A stretch of 64,000 nt of DNA from Methylocystis heyeri (GTDB lineage: Bacteria; Pseudomonadota; Alphaproteobacteria; Rhizobiales; Beijerinckiaceae), in assembly GCF_004802635.2 (NCBI RefSeq), contig NZ_CP046052.1, forward strand, positions 4,146,001 to 4,210,000, written 5' to 3'. The notes beneath the pieces are model-generated. The model made no database searches, had not been told where the DNA came from, and saw only the letters and a list, made by a program, of their open reading frames with translations. The position numbers were made by a program, and so were the translations under genes. Within the stretch, counting starts at the first letter, position 1. Every line of letters starts with the position of its first letter. Shown piece after piece: positions 12,075 to 20,336 of the stretch.

Positions 12075-14666
12075 ATGTTTCGCCAGCTCGATTATCAGGA
12101 CCGGACGGTAGCGACGCTCGACGCTTTTCTCGACCAGCTCAAGGCCAAGAAGGCGAAGACCGACAAGGTGGCCGCGCTCGCAGCGCAGGAGCCCGATCTC
12201 GGCCTCGTCGCGCCGGACTTCACGAAAGAAGCATGGGAGGCAATGAAGGCGGCCGGGAAATTGCCCGCCTCCCGCGATAATATTCCCTTCTCCCCGCGCG
12301 AGGACGGCTGCAGCCGTCCCGTGCCCAATGCTGTGCTGAAAGTGCCGACCGGCGGCGGCAAGACCTGGCTGGCGGTTTCGGCTCTTTCGCGGATCATGGG
12401 GCGTTATCTCGACCGCAACACCGGCTTCGTGCTGTGGATCGTGCCCAATGAGGCGATCTACACGCAAACGCTGAAAGCGCTGAAGGACCGCCAGCACCCC
12501 TATCGGCAGGCGCTCGACAGGGCCGCTGCCGGACGGGTGCGGATCATGGAAAAGACCGACCGCCTCGATGCGCGCGACGTGGAAACCAACCTCTGCGTCA
12601 TGCTGCTGATGCTGCAATCGGCGAATCGCGAAACCCAGGACTCCCTGAAAATGTTTCAGGACCGGGGCGACGTTCACGGCTTCTTTCCACCGGAAGGCGA
12701 GCAACAGGCGCACAAGGCGGCCATCGACCTCACGCCTAATCTATCCGCCTATGTCGGCCTGTTTCCGATGGTGAAGGACTCTCTCGGCAATGCGCTCCGG
12801 GTCATCCGGCCGGTTGTGGTGCTGGACGAGGGACACCGGGCCGTTTCGGACCTCGCTTTCGGCACGCTCTATGGCTTCAACCCCTGTTTCGTGCTCGAGC
12901 TGACGGCCACGCCGCAGGATGTACAACCCCGCGGCGGCCGCAGCCCGCGCGAAGGGCGATACGCCAATCTGCTGGTGGAAGTCACCGGACGGGAGCTGGA
13001 TCGGGAGGGCATGATAAAAATGCCCCTAAACCTCGACCCGCGCCAAGGCGCCGACTGGAAGGCCACGCTCAACGCCGCGCTGGCGAGGCTCGACGCCCTC
13101 GATATGCAGGCTCGCCGCCTGCAAGCCGACACCGGGCGCTATATTCGCCCGATCATGCTGATTCAGGTCGAACGCACCGGGGCCGATCAGCGCGAAAGCG
13201 GCCATATCCACGCCGACGACGTGAGAGACTGGCTGCTGACGGCCGGTTTCGACGCCGCGGAAATCGCAATCAAGACGGCGCAGCAAAACGACCTGAACGC
13301 CCCGGAAAATCAAGATTTGCTCGCGCCGACCAATCGCGTGCGGGCGATAATTACCAAGCAGGCCTTGCAAGAAGGCTGGGATTGTCCCTTCGCCTATGTG
13401 CTTTGCAGTCTTGCCGCGAGTTCCAACCTCAAGGCGATGACGCAGCTCGTGGGGCGCATCCTGCGGCAACCCGGCGCGTTGAAAACCGAGATCGAGGCGC
13501 TCGATGAGTGCCATGTGATCACCCATCACGCGGACACCGCGTCGGTGGTCGCGGCGATCAAGGGCGGCCTCGAACAGGACGGCCTCGGCGATCTGGTTTT
13601 GCGGGTGACGCAGGAAGACAAAGCCGGAAGCGGTCAGACAACCCGGACCATCAAGCGACGCCCGGCGTTCCAATCGACTGAAATCTACCTGCCCAAGGTG
13701 ATGCTGGCGGAGGGGACCGAGGTCCGCGATCTCGATTACGAAACCGACGTGCTGGCCGCCATCGACTGGCGGGGCTTCGATGCGGCTGCGCTGGCGAATC
13801 GTATCCCCGAAAATGCCCAAGCCGCGGAAAGCCAGCTTCAGAAGATCAGGCTGTCGGACGACGGCGAAGAGCTGTTTATCGGGGAAACGGTCGCCGCCAA
13901 CTCCGAAACCCTGAGATTCGATCCCGCGCACGCGGTGCGGATGATCTCGGACATCGTCCTAAATCCCTTCGTCGGCCGGGAAATCGTCGCGGGTACTGTG
14001 CGCCATCTTCGCGCCCGCGGCTTCGACGACGCAAAGCTCGGCCAGCTCGCCAGCCTGATCGTCGAAGAATTGCGCAAGGGGCTGGACGAGGCCCGCAATG
14101 GGCGGGCGGAAGCCCTGTTCAAGGCAGAGGTGGAAGCCGGGCGCATCCAGTTCAGGTTACGGCTCGACGGTCGCAACTGGCGCATGCCGTTCAGCGTGGA
14201 GACTTCGGAGCCGGAGAACGCCCGCCAATTGGTCAATCGGGCGGGCGGGCCATTGGAGAAGAGTCTGTTCTCGCCAATCTACGAAAACGAACTCAACGCT
14301 GATGAGAGCGACGTTGCGGTGTATCTCGACGGGGAGAAGACGCTGACGTGGTGGCACCGCAATGTGGCGCGGACGCAATATGGCATTCAGGGTTGGAAGA
14401 AGGCGAAGATATATCCCGACTTCATCTTCGCCGTTCACCGGGAAGGCGAAAACAAGCGGGTCGTGATTCTCGAAACCAAGGGCGATCAGCTGGATAACCT
14501 CGACACCGCATACAAACGGGAGGCGCTCGATTTCCTTTCCGGTCAATTCCAGTGGGATGACGCAACCCCGGTAGGAGAGTTGGAACTCGTGAAGGAAGGC
14601 GAGACAGTCGAGGGCACGCTAATTCTGATGAGCGAGTGGAAAGCAAAGCTTCCAGAATATTTATGA
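12075..14666 (+). CDS. res: type III restriction enzyme Res subunit
   Basis: An 863-residue superfamily 2 helicase-nuclease that cuts DNA when its Mod partner finds unmethylated sites. The N-terminal part has Walker A KVPTGGGKTWLAVSAL (about residues 95-110), Walker B VVVLDEGHRAVSD and motif III ELTATPQD. The second RecA domain includes ALQEGWDCPFAYVLCSLAAS and QLVGRILRQPGA (motif VI). The C-terminal PD-(D/E)XK nuclease is recognisable as IYPDFIFAV followed by VVILETKGDQLDN. All catalytic motifs are present and the length is close to the usual 860-990 residues, so the gene looks intact. It starts four bases after mod and is presumably co-transcribed with it. Confidence 0.95.
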   Translation: MFRQLDYQDRTVATLDAFLDQLKAKKAKTDKVAALAAQEPDLGLVAPDFTKEAWEAMKAAGKLPASRDNIPFSPREDGCSRPVPNAVLKVPTGGGKTWLAVSALSRIMGRYLDRNTGFVLWIVPNEAIYTQTLKALKDRQHPYRQALDRAAAGRVRIMEKTDRLDARDVETNLCVMLLMLQSANRETQDSLKMFQDRGDVHGFFPPEGEQQAHKAAIDLTPNLSAYVGLFPMVKDSLGNALRVIRPVVVLDEGHRAVSDLAFGTLYGFNPCFVLELTATPQDVQPRGGRSPREGRYANLLVEVTGRELDREGMIKMPLNLDPRQGADWKATLNAALARLDALDMQARRLQADTGRYIRPIMLIQVERTGADQRESGHIHADDVRDWLLTAGFDAAEIAIKTAQQNDLNAPENQDLLAPTNRVRAIITKQALQEGWDCPFAYVLCSLAASSNLKAMTQLVGRILRQPGALKTEIEALDECHVITHHADTASVVAAIKGGLEQDGLGDLVLRVTQEDKAGSGQTTRTIKRRPAFQSTEIYLPKVMLAEGTEVRDLDYETDVLAAIDWRGFDAAALANRIPENAQAAESQLQKIRLSDDGEELFIGETVAANSETLRFDPAHAVRMISDIVLNPFVGREIVAGTVRHLRARGFDDAKLGQLASLIVEELRKGLDEARNGRAEALFKAEVEAGRIQFRLRLDGRNWRMPFSVETSEPENARQLVNRAGGPLEKSLFSPIYENELNADESDVAVYLDGEKTLTWWHRNVARTQYGIQGWKKAKIYPDFIFAVHREGENKRVVILETKGDQLDNLDTAYKREALDFLSGQFQWDDATPVGELELVKEGETVEGTLILMSEWKAKLPEYL

Positions 14667-14695
14667 CGTGGCGAGCGGCGGGGTCGCTTGTCCAG

Positions 14696-14974
14696 TCACT
14701 TCACAAATTTGATGGCCGCATAGACGAAGCCGCCCAGCGCGATCTGGGTTACCACCAGCCACCGCAAAATATCGACTTTTAGATTTGCGACTGAAGTTTC
14801 GATCTTGGCCTCGAGCCGCGTCTCGACTTCCCTCAAATCGCGCTTTGTGGCCAATTCCTGGCCGGTCGCCTCGGAGAAAGCCTCCGCTGCAGCCTTGGCC
14901 TGCGCATGGGTGAATCCGCCGGCTTCCAGCCTTTCGACGAATTTCAGCGCGTCGAATGCGACTGCGCCGCTCAT
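14696..14974 (-). CDS. DUF1640-like coiled-coil protein with C-terminal membrane anchor
   Basis: A 92-residue protein with the pattern of the DUF1640/CCDC90 family: FVERLEAGGFTHAQAKAAAEA at the N-terminus, TKRDLREVETRLEAKIE as a short coiled coil, and a C-terminal membrane helix (ILRWLVVTQIALGGFVYAAI) ending in a lysine. Such proteins expose a coiled coil on one side of the membrane; bacterial roles are mostly unknown, and small genes of this family are often found in accessory DNA. It is convergent with res, 29 bases from its stop. The ATG at 14974 is the only sensible start. Confidence 0.8.
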   Translation of the reverse strand: MSGAVAFDALKFVERLEAGGFTHAQAKAAAEAFSEATGQELATKRDLREVETRLEAKIETSVANLKVDILRWLVVTQIALGGFVYAAIKFVK

Positions 14975-15126
14975 GGGTTCTCTTCCGAATTATCGCCCGC
15001 GTGTGGAGTTGCGGCAAGAGCGTCAAACCGCAGCGACACAGTTCGCTTGACCGTTTGGGAGAGACCCTCGGCGTCGAGCCGGAGGTCGCGAGGCTCCGCG
15101 GCCGGTCGGCCACGGAGCCTTTGAAG

Positions 15127-17265
15127 TTAATGTCCCATCGTGCAGGAAGCCTCTGAAGTGGTCGCGCTCTTGAGCGCGGGGATGGTCGTGACCGTATGGA
15201 CCGAAGTCTTGTGGGCGCTGGCTGCATCCGGCATCGTGTAGGCCCAGGTGCCGGAGCTGGAGTCCTTGTTGCAGCACCAGGACTTGCTCGACTGCGCAAA
15301 GGGCGGGGCGGCAGTATTGCCGTCGCACTGGACGTAGTAGGTGGTGTTCGTCGCCGTCGGAACGTTGCCCGTCATGCTGTTGTCCCATTTGGGGACGCCG
15401 GCGTTGACCTGCGGAATGGTGAATTCCGCGAAGGGCGGCGATTTATTGATCGTGAAGGTATAGGTTTGCGCCGGGCTCTTGTTGTCGATGAGGAACACGG
15501 GACAAGTCGAAGGATCGCGGGCGTTCATGATGAACGCCGGGTTCAATTCGTTGACCGGCTTGTCATGGACGGCATCGTTGACGCAGACGCGATAGCTGGC
15601 GAACTTGATCGCGGCGTTGGGATCATATCCCAGCGACACATTGATCGGTTGCTCGGCCGGGAACTGATTTTCCAGGTGCTTCACGCTTCCGACATCGACG
15701 ATATAACCCGTCGCCTCGGCCTGGATGTTGCCCACGGCGTCGTCGACCGAATAGGCATAGGCTCCAGGTATTTGCAGGTAGTTCTTGCCGTGAATGAGCT
15801 GCACCCAGGGGTTGAAGGCGTATTTCTCGTCGGGCAAAGTCCCATAATTGAGTTTGTCGAATTCCAGCTTGACCGCAAGATATTTGCTGTAGTCCTTCGG
15901 CTTCTTGTGGTCGTTCGGATCGGACCAGGTCCAGTAGCCGGGCGTGTTTTCGAGCAGATTATCTGCGGGTTGGCAACCGTAGCCCTTCCTTCCGGCGGCG
16001 TCCTCGGTCCACGGCGTCCATCCATAGATATGCGCGAGGTCGCCATTGATGGTTTGGCCGACGGGGGTTCCCGTGCAAAGTCCGCTTCTGAAGAGAGCCA
16101 GATAATTCTGGTAATTCGCCTGCAGCAGCGCCACGACATCGAGGAGAGCGTCGCAAAAAGTCGTATTTCCCTGGGGGCTGTGGGTGCAGGCGTGCGCCCA
16201 ATTCACCCCCTGGTCCTTCAGACTCTGTATGGCGGGCCAAAGCCTGTCCGGCCATTGCGGCGCAGGCTCGAGATCGGCGGGCGGGTTGGCGCCGGACAAT
16301 CTCGCAAACACTTCGAGCGGCGACGGCAGCTTGGGTACGATTTCCTTCGTTCCATCGGCGTATGTAAAGACGAAGCGCGGCCAGGCGTCGGCCCCGTATT
16401 TGGCGTTCTGGTCCTTCCAGAACTGATTGCCGAGGCTTCGGAAGCCGCCCGGGTTGGCCGTGAGCGATATCGGCGTGCCGACATAACCGACCTGGTCGTT
16501 GTTTTTTGGCCCCATCGCGGCCGGCCCATAGGCGACGTTGACGTAGCTCACGTCGAAATCGGCGTTACGCACGTCGAGGCGATTGGGCGGCGAATCATTG
16601 ACGACCTTCTGCTCCTGCCGGGCGCCCAGCGTGGCCTCCAGAAGCTGGCTCGGGCCGTATTTGGGGAAGGTGCCGTCGGTGTCGGTCACGAACTCCAGCG
16701 AGCAGGGGTTGTCGCGAGTGGACGAGCACGTCGGCCAGGTCGGGGCGGCCGCCGCCGACTTCATTTGCTTCTGATTCTTCCTCAGACTGCCATTGTAAAA
16801 CTCGGTATAGGCCCTCGGCGGCCTCGAGGTCGGACTGTAGAACAGCTGGATGTTCTGACCCTGCCACCATTCGGCAAACTGGTCGTTTGCCGTGGGGACG
16901 ACGGTCTGGGCCAATTGCGTATAGAGGGGAAGCGTTATTTCAACGCTGTGCCCCGGCGCGATGCCGGTGGTCGGATTGATGTAGATTCGATTGGTTAGTG
17001 TCGTGGGATAAGGATAGTTCCCTATTTGGCTGTTGGGCACCTTGCACCACGCCTGGAGCCAGATGTCCTTATCGGGCAAACCGACCTCGAACTCCGCGAA
17101 CAGGTACTGATCGGGGGTATCGTTGTAAATCGTGATCGTCTGGACAGGGGGCGCCGGGCACACGACTTGCGCCTTCGCCGGCGCGCTCGCGATCAGACAT
17201 GGCGCGAGAAAACAGGCCGTAAAAGCCGCTTTTGATTGTGGTCCGCTCTTCCAATACCAGGCCAT
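15127..17265 (-). CDS. large secreted protein, possibly thaumatin/GH64-like
   Basis: A 712-residue exported protein. The signal peptide is MAWYWKSGPQSKAAFTACF then LAPCLIASAPAKA, cut before QVVCPAPP. The ATG at 17265 is chosen for GGAG six bases upstream; an ATG at 17289 would add eight residues and has no ribosome site. Early sequence (TITIYNDTPDQYLFAEFEVG) and a mid-protein block (LQIPGAYAYSVDDAVGNIQA, then EATGYIVDVG) recall the beta-sandwich of thaumatin-like proteins and GH64 glucanases, where a Y-x-F/Y-x-x-DD motif sits near the domain end. Catalytic residues could not be assigned, so this is a weak guess. The C-terminus has paired cysteines (WCCNKDSSSG). An unrelated large secreted protein cannot be excluded. 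Confidence 0.7.
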   Translation of the reverse strand: MAWYWKSGPQSKAAFTACFLAPCLIASAPAKAQVVCPAPPVQTITIYNDTPDQYLFAEFEVGLPDKDIWLQAWCKVPNSQIGNYPYPTTLTNRIYINPTTGIAPGHSVEITLPLYTQLAQTVVPTANDQFAEWWQGQNIQLFYSPTSRPPRAYTEFYNGSLRKNQKQMKSAAAAPTWPTCSSTRDNPCSLEFVTDTDGTFPKYGPSQLLEATLGARQEQKVVNDSPPNRLDVRNADFDVSYVNVAYGPAAMGPKNNDQVGYVGTPISLTANPGGFRSLGNQFWKDQNAKYGADAWPRFVFTYADGTKEIVPKLPSPLEVFARLSGANPPADLEPAPQWPDRLWPAIQSLKDQGVNWAHACTHSPQGNTTFCDALLDVVALLQANYQNYLALFRSGLCTGTPVGQTINGDLAHIYGWTPWTEDAAGRKGYGCQPADNLLENTPGYWTWSDPNDHKKPKDYSKYLAVKLEFDKLNYGTLPDEKYAFNPWVQLIHGKNYLQIPGAYAYSVDDAVGNIQAEATGYIVDVGSVKHLENQFPAEQPINVSLGYDPNAAIKFASYRVCVNDAVHDKPVNELNPAFIMNARDPSTCPVFLIDNKSPAQTYTFTINKSPPFAEFTIPQVNAGVPKWDNSMTGNVPTATNTTYYVQCDGNTAAPPFAQSSKSWCCNKDSSSGTWAYTMPDAASAHKTSVHTVTTIPALKSATTSEASCTMGH

Positions 17266-17380
17266 CGCCCGCTCCGTTTGTTTTTTCATTCGAAAAGCCG
17301 CGCCGGCCCAGTCGCTGAAAGGCTGTTTCGGCGCAGCAAACCCGGCGCAAACCCAAGGAAGGCGCCGCTTTCGCCGCTGA

Positions 17381-19168
17381 TTAAAACTTCGCCACGATGG
17401 GAGCCGCCGACCCCCAATCGAAGTGATAGTTGACGCCGGCGCGCGCCAGTACGCCGTCATATTTCACACGGGTCGTCAGGCTATTGGCGAAGAGAACCGC
17501 GCCCGGGGCGCCGTTGACGAGACTGGTCCCGTTATAATCGAGCGCTCCCACGGGGCTCGCCCCGAAGCTTGCGGAGCCGAGGTCGTAATAGAGAGCCTCG
17601 GCCTTGAGGCTCCAGTTCGGCGTGAACATCCACTCGCCGCCGCCGCCGACGGTCCAGCCGGCGCGCGTGTCCGAATAGCTCCCGGTTCCGCCAAAGGTCG
17701 GATAGATCGTCGGCAGGCTGTCGGAGAAGGACAGCATGTTGGCGGCGGTCGCATGGACGCCGCCATAGGCGAGACCGCCCGTCGCATAGGCCAGCAAGGT
17801 CGGGGTCACGAGATAGCCGACCCGGCCGCGCACCGTGCCGAGCCAGTCGACGCCCGCGGCGACGGCGCCCGAGCCGGCGGCGGTTTCAAAGGCGCCGGAG
17901 GCGTCGGGTCCGAATCGCACGATTCCGGCGCGACCGCCCGCCCCCCGGATCGCGGAACCCTGGAGATCGGCTTCGAGTCCAATGACGAAGCTGGGGCTCC
18001 ATTGATAATTGTAGCCGATCTGCCCGCCGCCGACGAAGCCGGATTGATTGACGCTGGCGACGCCGGAATTGGCGATGGCGGCGAAGCCCCGCGGCGTCCC
18101 CCACGTAGGATCGGCGGCGATATTGTCGACCAGGGGAAAACCCGCGGTCGGGACGCCGTTGGTCCCGCCCCAGCCATAACCCGCGTTCAGGCCTGCGTAA
18201 AAACCGCTCCAGACGATCGGCCGCGCGGATTCCGGCGCTGGAGCCGCCGCCCCCCAATTGAAGTGATAGTTGACGCCGGCGCGCGCCAGCACGCCGTCAT
18301 ATTTCACTCGTGTGGACAGGCCGTTTGCGAACATGAGGGCGCCGGGGACGCCGGTGGAGAGATTGGTCCCGTCCGGGTCGAGCGCTCCCACGGGGCTCGA
18401 CCCGAAGCTTGCGGAGCCGAGATCGTAATAGAGCGCCTCGGCCTTGAGGCTCCAATTCGGCATGAACATCCACTCGCCGCCGCCGCCGACGGTCCAGCCG
18501 ACGCGCGTGTCCGAATAGCTCCCGGTTCCGCCAAAGGTCGGATAGATCGTCGGCAGGCTGTCCGAGAAGGCGAGCGCGTGGGCGGCGTTCGCATGGACGC
18601 CGCCATAGGCGAGACCGCCCGTCGCATAGGCCAGCAAGGTCGGGGTCACGAGATAGCCGACCCGGCCGCGCACCGTGCCGAGCCAGTCGACGCCCGCGGC
18701 GACGGCGCCCGAGCCGGCGGCGGTTTCAAAGGCGCCGGAGGCGTCGGGTCCGAATCGCACGATTCCGGCGCGACCGCCCGCCCCCCGGATCGCGGAACCC
18801 TGGAGATCGGCTTCGAGCCCGACGACGAAGCTGGGGCTCCATTGATAATTGTAGCCGATCTGCCCGCCGCCGACGAAGCCGGATTGATTGACGCTGGCGA
18901 CGCCGGAATTGGCGATGGCGGCGAAGCCCAGCGGCGTTCTCCACCAGGGATCGGCGGCGATATTGTCGACCAGGGGAAAAGCCGCGGTCGGGACGCCGTT
19001 GGTCCCGCCCCAGCCATAACCCGCGTTCAGGCCTGCGTAAAAACCGCTCCAGATCGGCGGCGGGGGAACATATTCAGGCATGCTCTTGCGCGATGGAAGG
19101 TCCGCGGCTGCCGCTTGGCCTCCGGCGAGCGCGATCGTTAAAATGGTTATTCGGAACTTCACGGCCAT
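17381..19168 (-). CDS. tandem Omp25-type outer-membrane barrel protein (two fused copies)
   Basis: A 595-residue outer-membrane protein made of two nearly identical units. It starts with a signal peptide (MAVKFRITILTIALAGGQ then AAAADLPSRK) and each unit opens WSGFYAGLNAGYGWGGTNG, at about residues 40 and 320. Units carry the Omp25/RopB-type pattern: FVGGGQIGYNYQWSPSFV, LEADLQGS, VRGRVGYL, LLAYATGGLAYGGV, WTVGGGGEWMF and WSLKAEALYYDLG. The protein ends in Phe, as expected for BAM recognition; the first unit ends in an internal GVNYHFNWG without a stop. A single family member is usually 200-260 residues, so this is either two 8-stranded barrels on one chain or one large barrel. ATG 19168 has GGAGAG seven bases upstream. 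Confidence 0.9.
   Translation of the reverse strand: MAVKFRITILTIALAGGQAAAADLPSRKSMPEYVPPPPIWSGFYAGLNAGYGWGGTNGVPTAAFPLVDNIAADPWWRTPLGFAAIANSGVASVNQSGFVGGGQIGYNYQWSPSFVVGLEADLQGSAIRGAGGRAGIVRFGPDASGAFETAAGSGAVAAGVDWLGTVRGRVGYLVTPTLLAYATGGLAYGGVHANAAHALAFSDSLPTIYPTFGGTGSYSDTRVGWTVGGGGEWMFMPNWSLKAEALYYDLGSASFGSSPVGALDPDGTNLSTGVPGALMFANGLSTRVKYDGVLARAGVNYHFNWGAAAPAPESARPIVWSGFYAGLNAGYGWGGTNGVPTAGFPLVDNIAADPTWGTPRGFAAIANSGVASVNQSGFVGGGQIGYNYQWSPSFVIGLEADLQGSAIRGAGGRAGIVRFGPDASGAFETAAGSGAVAAGVDWLGTVRGRVGYLVTPTLLAYATGGLAYGGVHATAANMLSFSDSLPTIYPTFGGTGSYSDTRAGWTVGGGGEWMFTPNWSLKAEALYYDLGSASFGASPVGALDYNGTSLVNGAPGAVLFANSLTTRVKYDGVLARAGVNYHFDWGSAAPIVAKF
17401..19053. repeat. 840-bp near-identical tandem duplication within the Omp25-type gene
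   Basis: 17401-18213 and 18241-19053 align base for base at a constant offset of 840 (280 codons) with scattered substitutions. Long stretches such as the blocks starting at 17797 and 18637 are identical in reading. The constant offset shows no indels since the duplication, and the low divergence suggests a recent event or ongoing gene conversion. Confidence 0.95.
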
Positions 19169-19653
19169 CGACAGTCTCTCCGTCCCCGCGGAATCGTACA
19201 ACTGGTTGAAAGTGACAATGTTTTTTTATACTGTCAATTCCTCTGAATAGAGGGGGTCATGGACGATAGTTGATCGAACGGCTTTGATTTTATTGACGGA
19301 GAATTGCTTTGATGGATGATCGCGCGCCGCGGCGGCTGCATTTGCCGCAAGCTGTTCAGGACCGCGCAATTCTGCCGCCGGGGTTGCAGTTGTGATACGG
19401 CTTCAGCGAGATCGCCGCGATCCGTGGAAGCAACCGCGCGCATAGCCGTGACCGTCGGGTCGACTCTCAGGTTGCATGGCGTACGATTCCCGGCCCAACT
19501 GCTCCTGATGTCGCGCGAGGGGGAAACGGGCAGGTCAGCCGGGAGGAAACGAAGCGAGGCCAAATCCAGGCGCATGGCGTTTTGCTTCGGCGCTCACCGC
19601 CGTTTTCGGGGTGTCGCAGACGCCAAAAATCTTTTATAAGTCTTTGAATTTAT
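19169..19653. other. 485-base non-coding stretch upstream of the duplicated barrel gene
   Basis: It presumably holds the promoter of the barrel gene. An AT-rich block at about 19210-19245 contains TGACA and TGTCA half-sites flanking an A/T run, a possible operator, but no clear -35/-10 pair could be set. A 113-codon open frame on the minus strand shows no domain, signal or ribosome site and is not called. Confidence 0.4.
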
Positions 19654-19728
19654 TGGAGCGGGCGAAGGGAATCGAACCCTCGACATACAGCTTGGGAAGC
19701 TGTCGTTCTACCACTGAACTACGCCCGC
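19654..19728 (-). tRNA. tRNA-Gly (anticodon CCC)
   Basis: On the minus strand the sequence starts GCGGGCGTAGTTCAGTGGTA and ends with the T-arm GGGTTCGATTCCC and CGCCCGCTCCA. The acceptor stem GCGGGCG pairs with CGCCCGC, the anticodon stem ACAGC/GCTGT encloses the loop TTCCCAA, giving anticodon CCC, which reads GGG. The 3' CCA is encoded. The whole closely follows bacterial glycine tRNAs of the CCC type. Confidence 0.97.
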
Positions 19729-19811
19729 GAAGCGGCGGCTTTTCCGTCGCCGCAATGAAAATAGCAGAAAGCCCGGCATTCAGCCAAGTCGTTTTCCGCG
19801 ACGGTCGCTTT

Positions 19812-20216
19812 TCACCGAAACTGACCCAGCGCAGGAATCGCGGCGACGATCTTGTCCACATTTTCCTTGCCGATGACCTGATCGGCGTGGGCGAAAATCT
19901 CCGAGGCGAGCTTCTGCATCTGGCTCATGTCGAGGCCGAGGCCCGACAATTTGCCGGCGAGCGCCATGATGTCGCCCTTGGCCCCGCCCATCAGGCCGCC
20001 GAGGCCACCGAGCAGCGAATCGAGTCCGCCGCCTCCGGGAGCCGCAGCCGCGGCGTCGATCGCCTCCTGAGCGCCCGGAACCTTGGCGAGCAATTCCGCC
20101 ACCGGGCCTTCCGGAAACTCCTTCTGGATGAAACCAAGCACATGGCCGATCGAGATTTTTGCCGTGTTCTCATCGAGGCCGACGGCGTCGCAGATGCGTT
20201 TGATCAAATCTTCCAT
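19812..20216 (-). CDS. DUF2267-like protein
   Basis: A 134-residue soluble protein starting MEDLIKRICDAVGLDENTAK. It has two helical portions joined by a glycine-rich linker (PGGGGLDSLLGGLGGLMGG). The N-terminal half, with GHVLGFIQKEFPEGPVAELL, and the C-terminal half, LGLDMSQMQKLASEIFAHA, resemble the helical repeats of DUF2267/DUF2780-type proteins. No catalytic residues, signal peptide or membrane helix is visible and the function is unknown. It lies between tRNA-Gly and lysC on the same strand as both. Confidence 0.75.
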   Translation of the reverse strand: MEDLIKRICDAVGLDENTAKISIGHVLGFIQKEFPEGPVAELLAKVPGAQEAIDAAAAAPGGGGLDSLLGGLGGLMGGAKGDIMALAGKLSGLGLDMSQMQKLASEIFAHADQVIGKENVDKIVAAIPALGQFR

Positions 20217-20336
20217 GTGCGGAATCTCCTCAAAATGCCGCGTTCCTCGCGTGAGCGGCCAAGCGCTTTGTGGCCGCTGAGGGAGGCAAAAGCAAGGAGC
20301 CCTGGAGCGGGGGCGGCCATGGCTGCGCGCGTTGGT

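Noticed and set aside
17423..19141. 572-codon plus-strand frame opposite the duplicated barrel gene
   Set aside because: It inherits the duplication but has no signal, domain or ribosome site. The minus frame has a signal peptide and barrel motifs.
19234..19575. 113-codon minus-strand frame upstream of the barrel gene
   Set aside because: No ribosome site, no recognisable domain, and composition like non-coding DNA.
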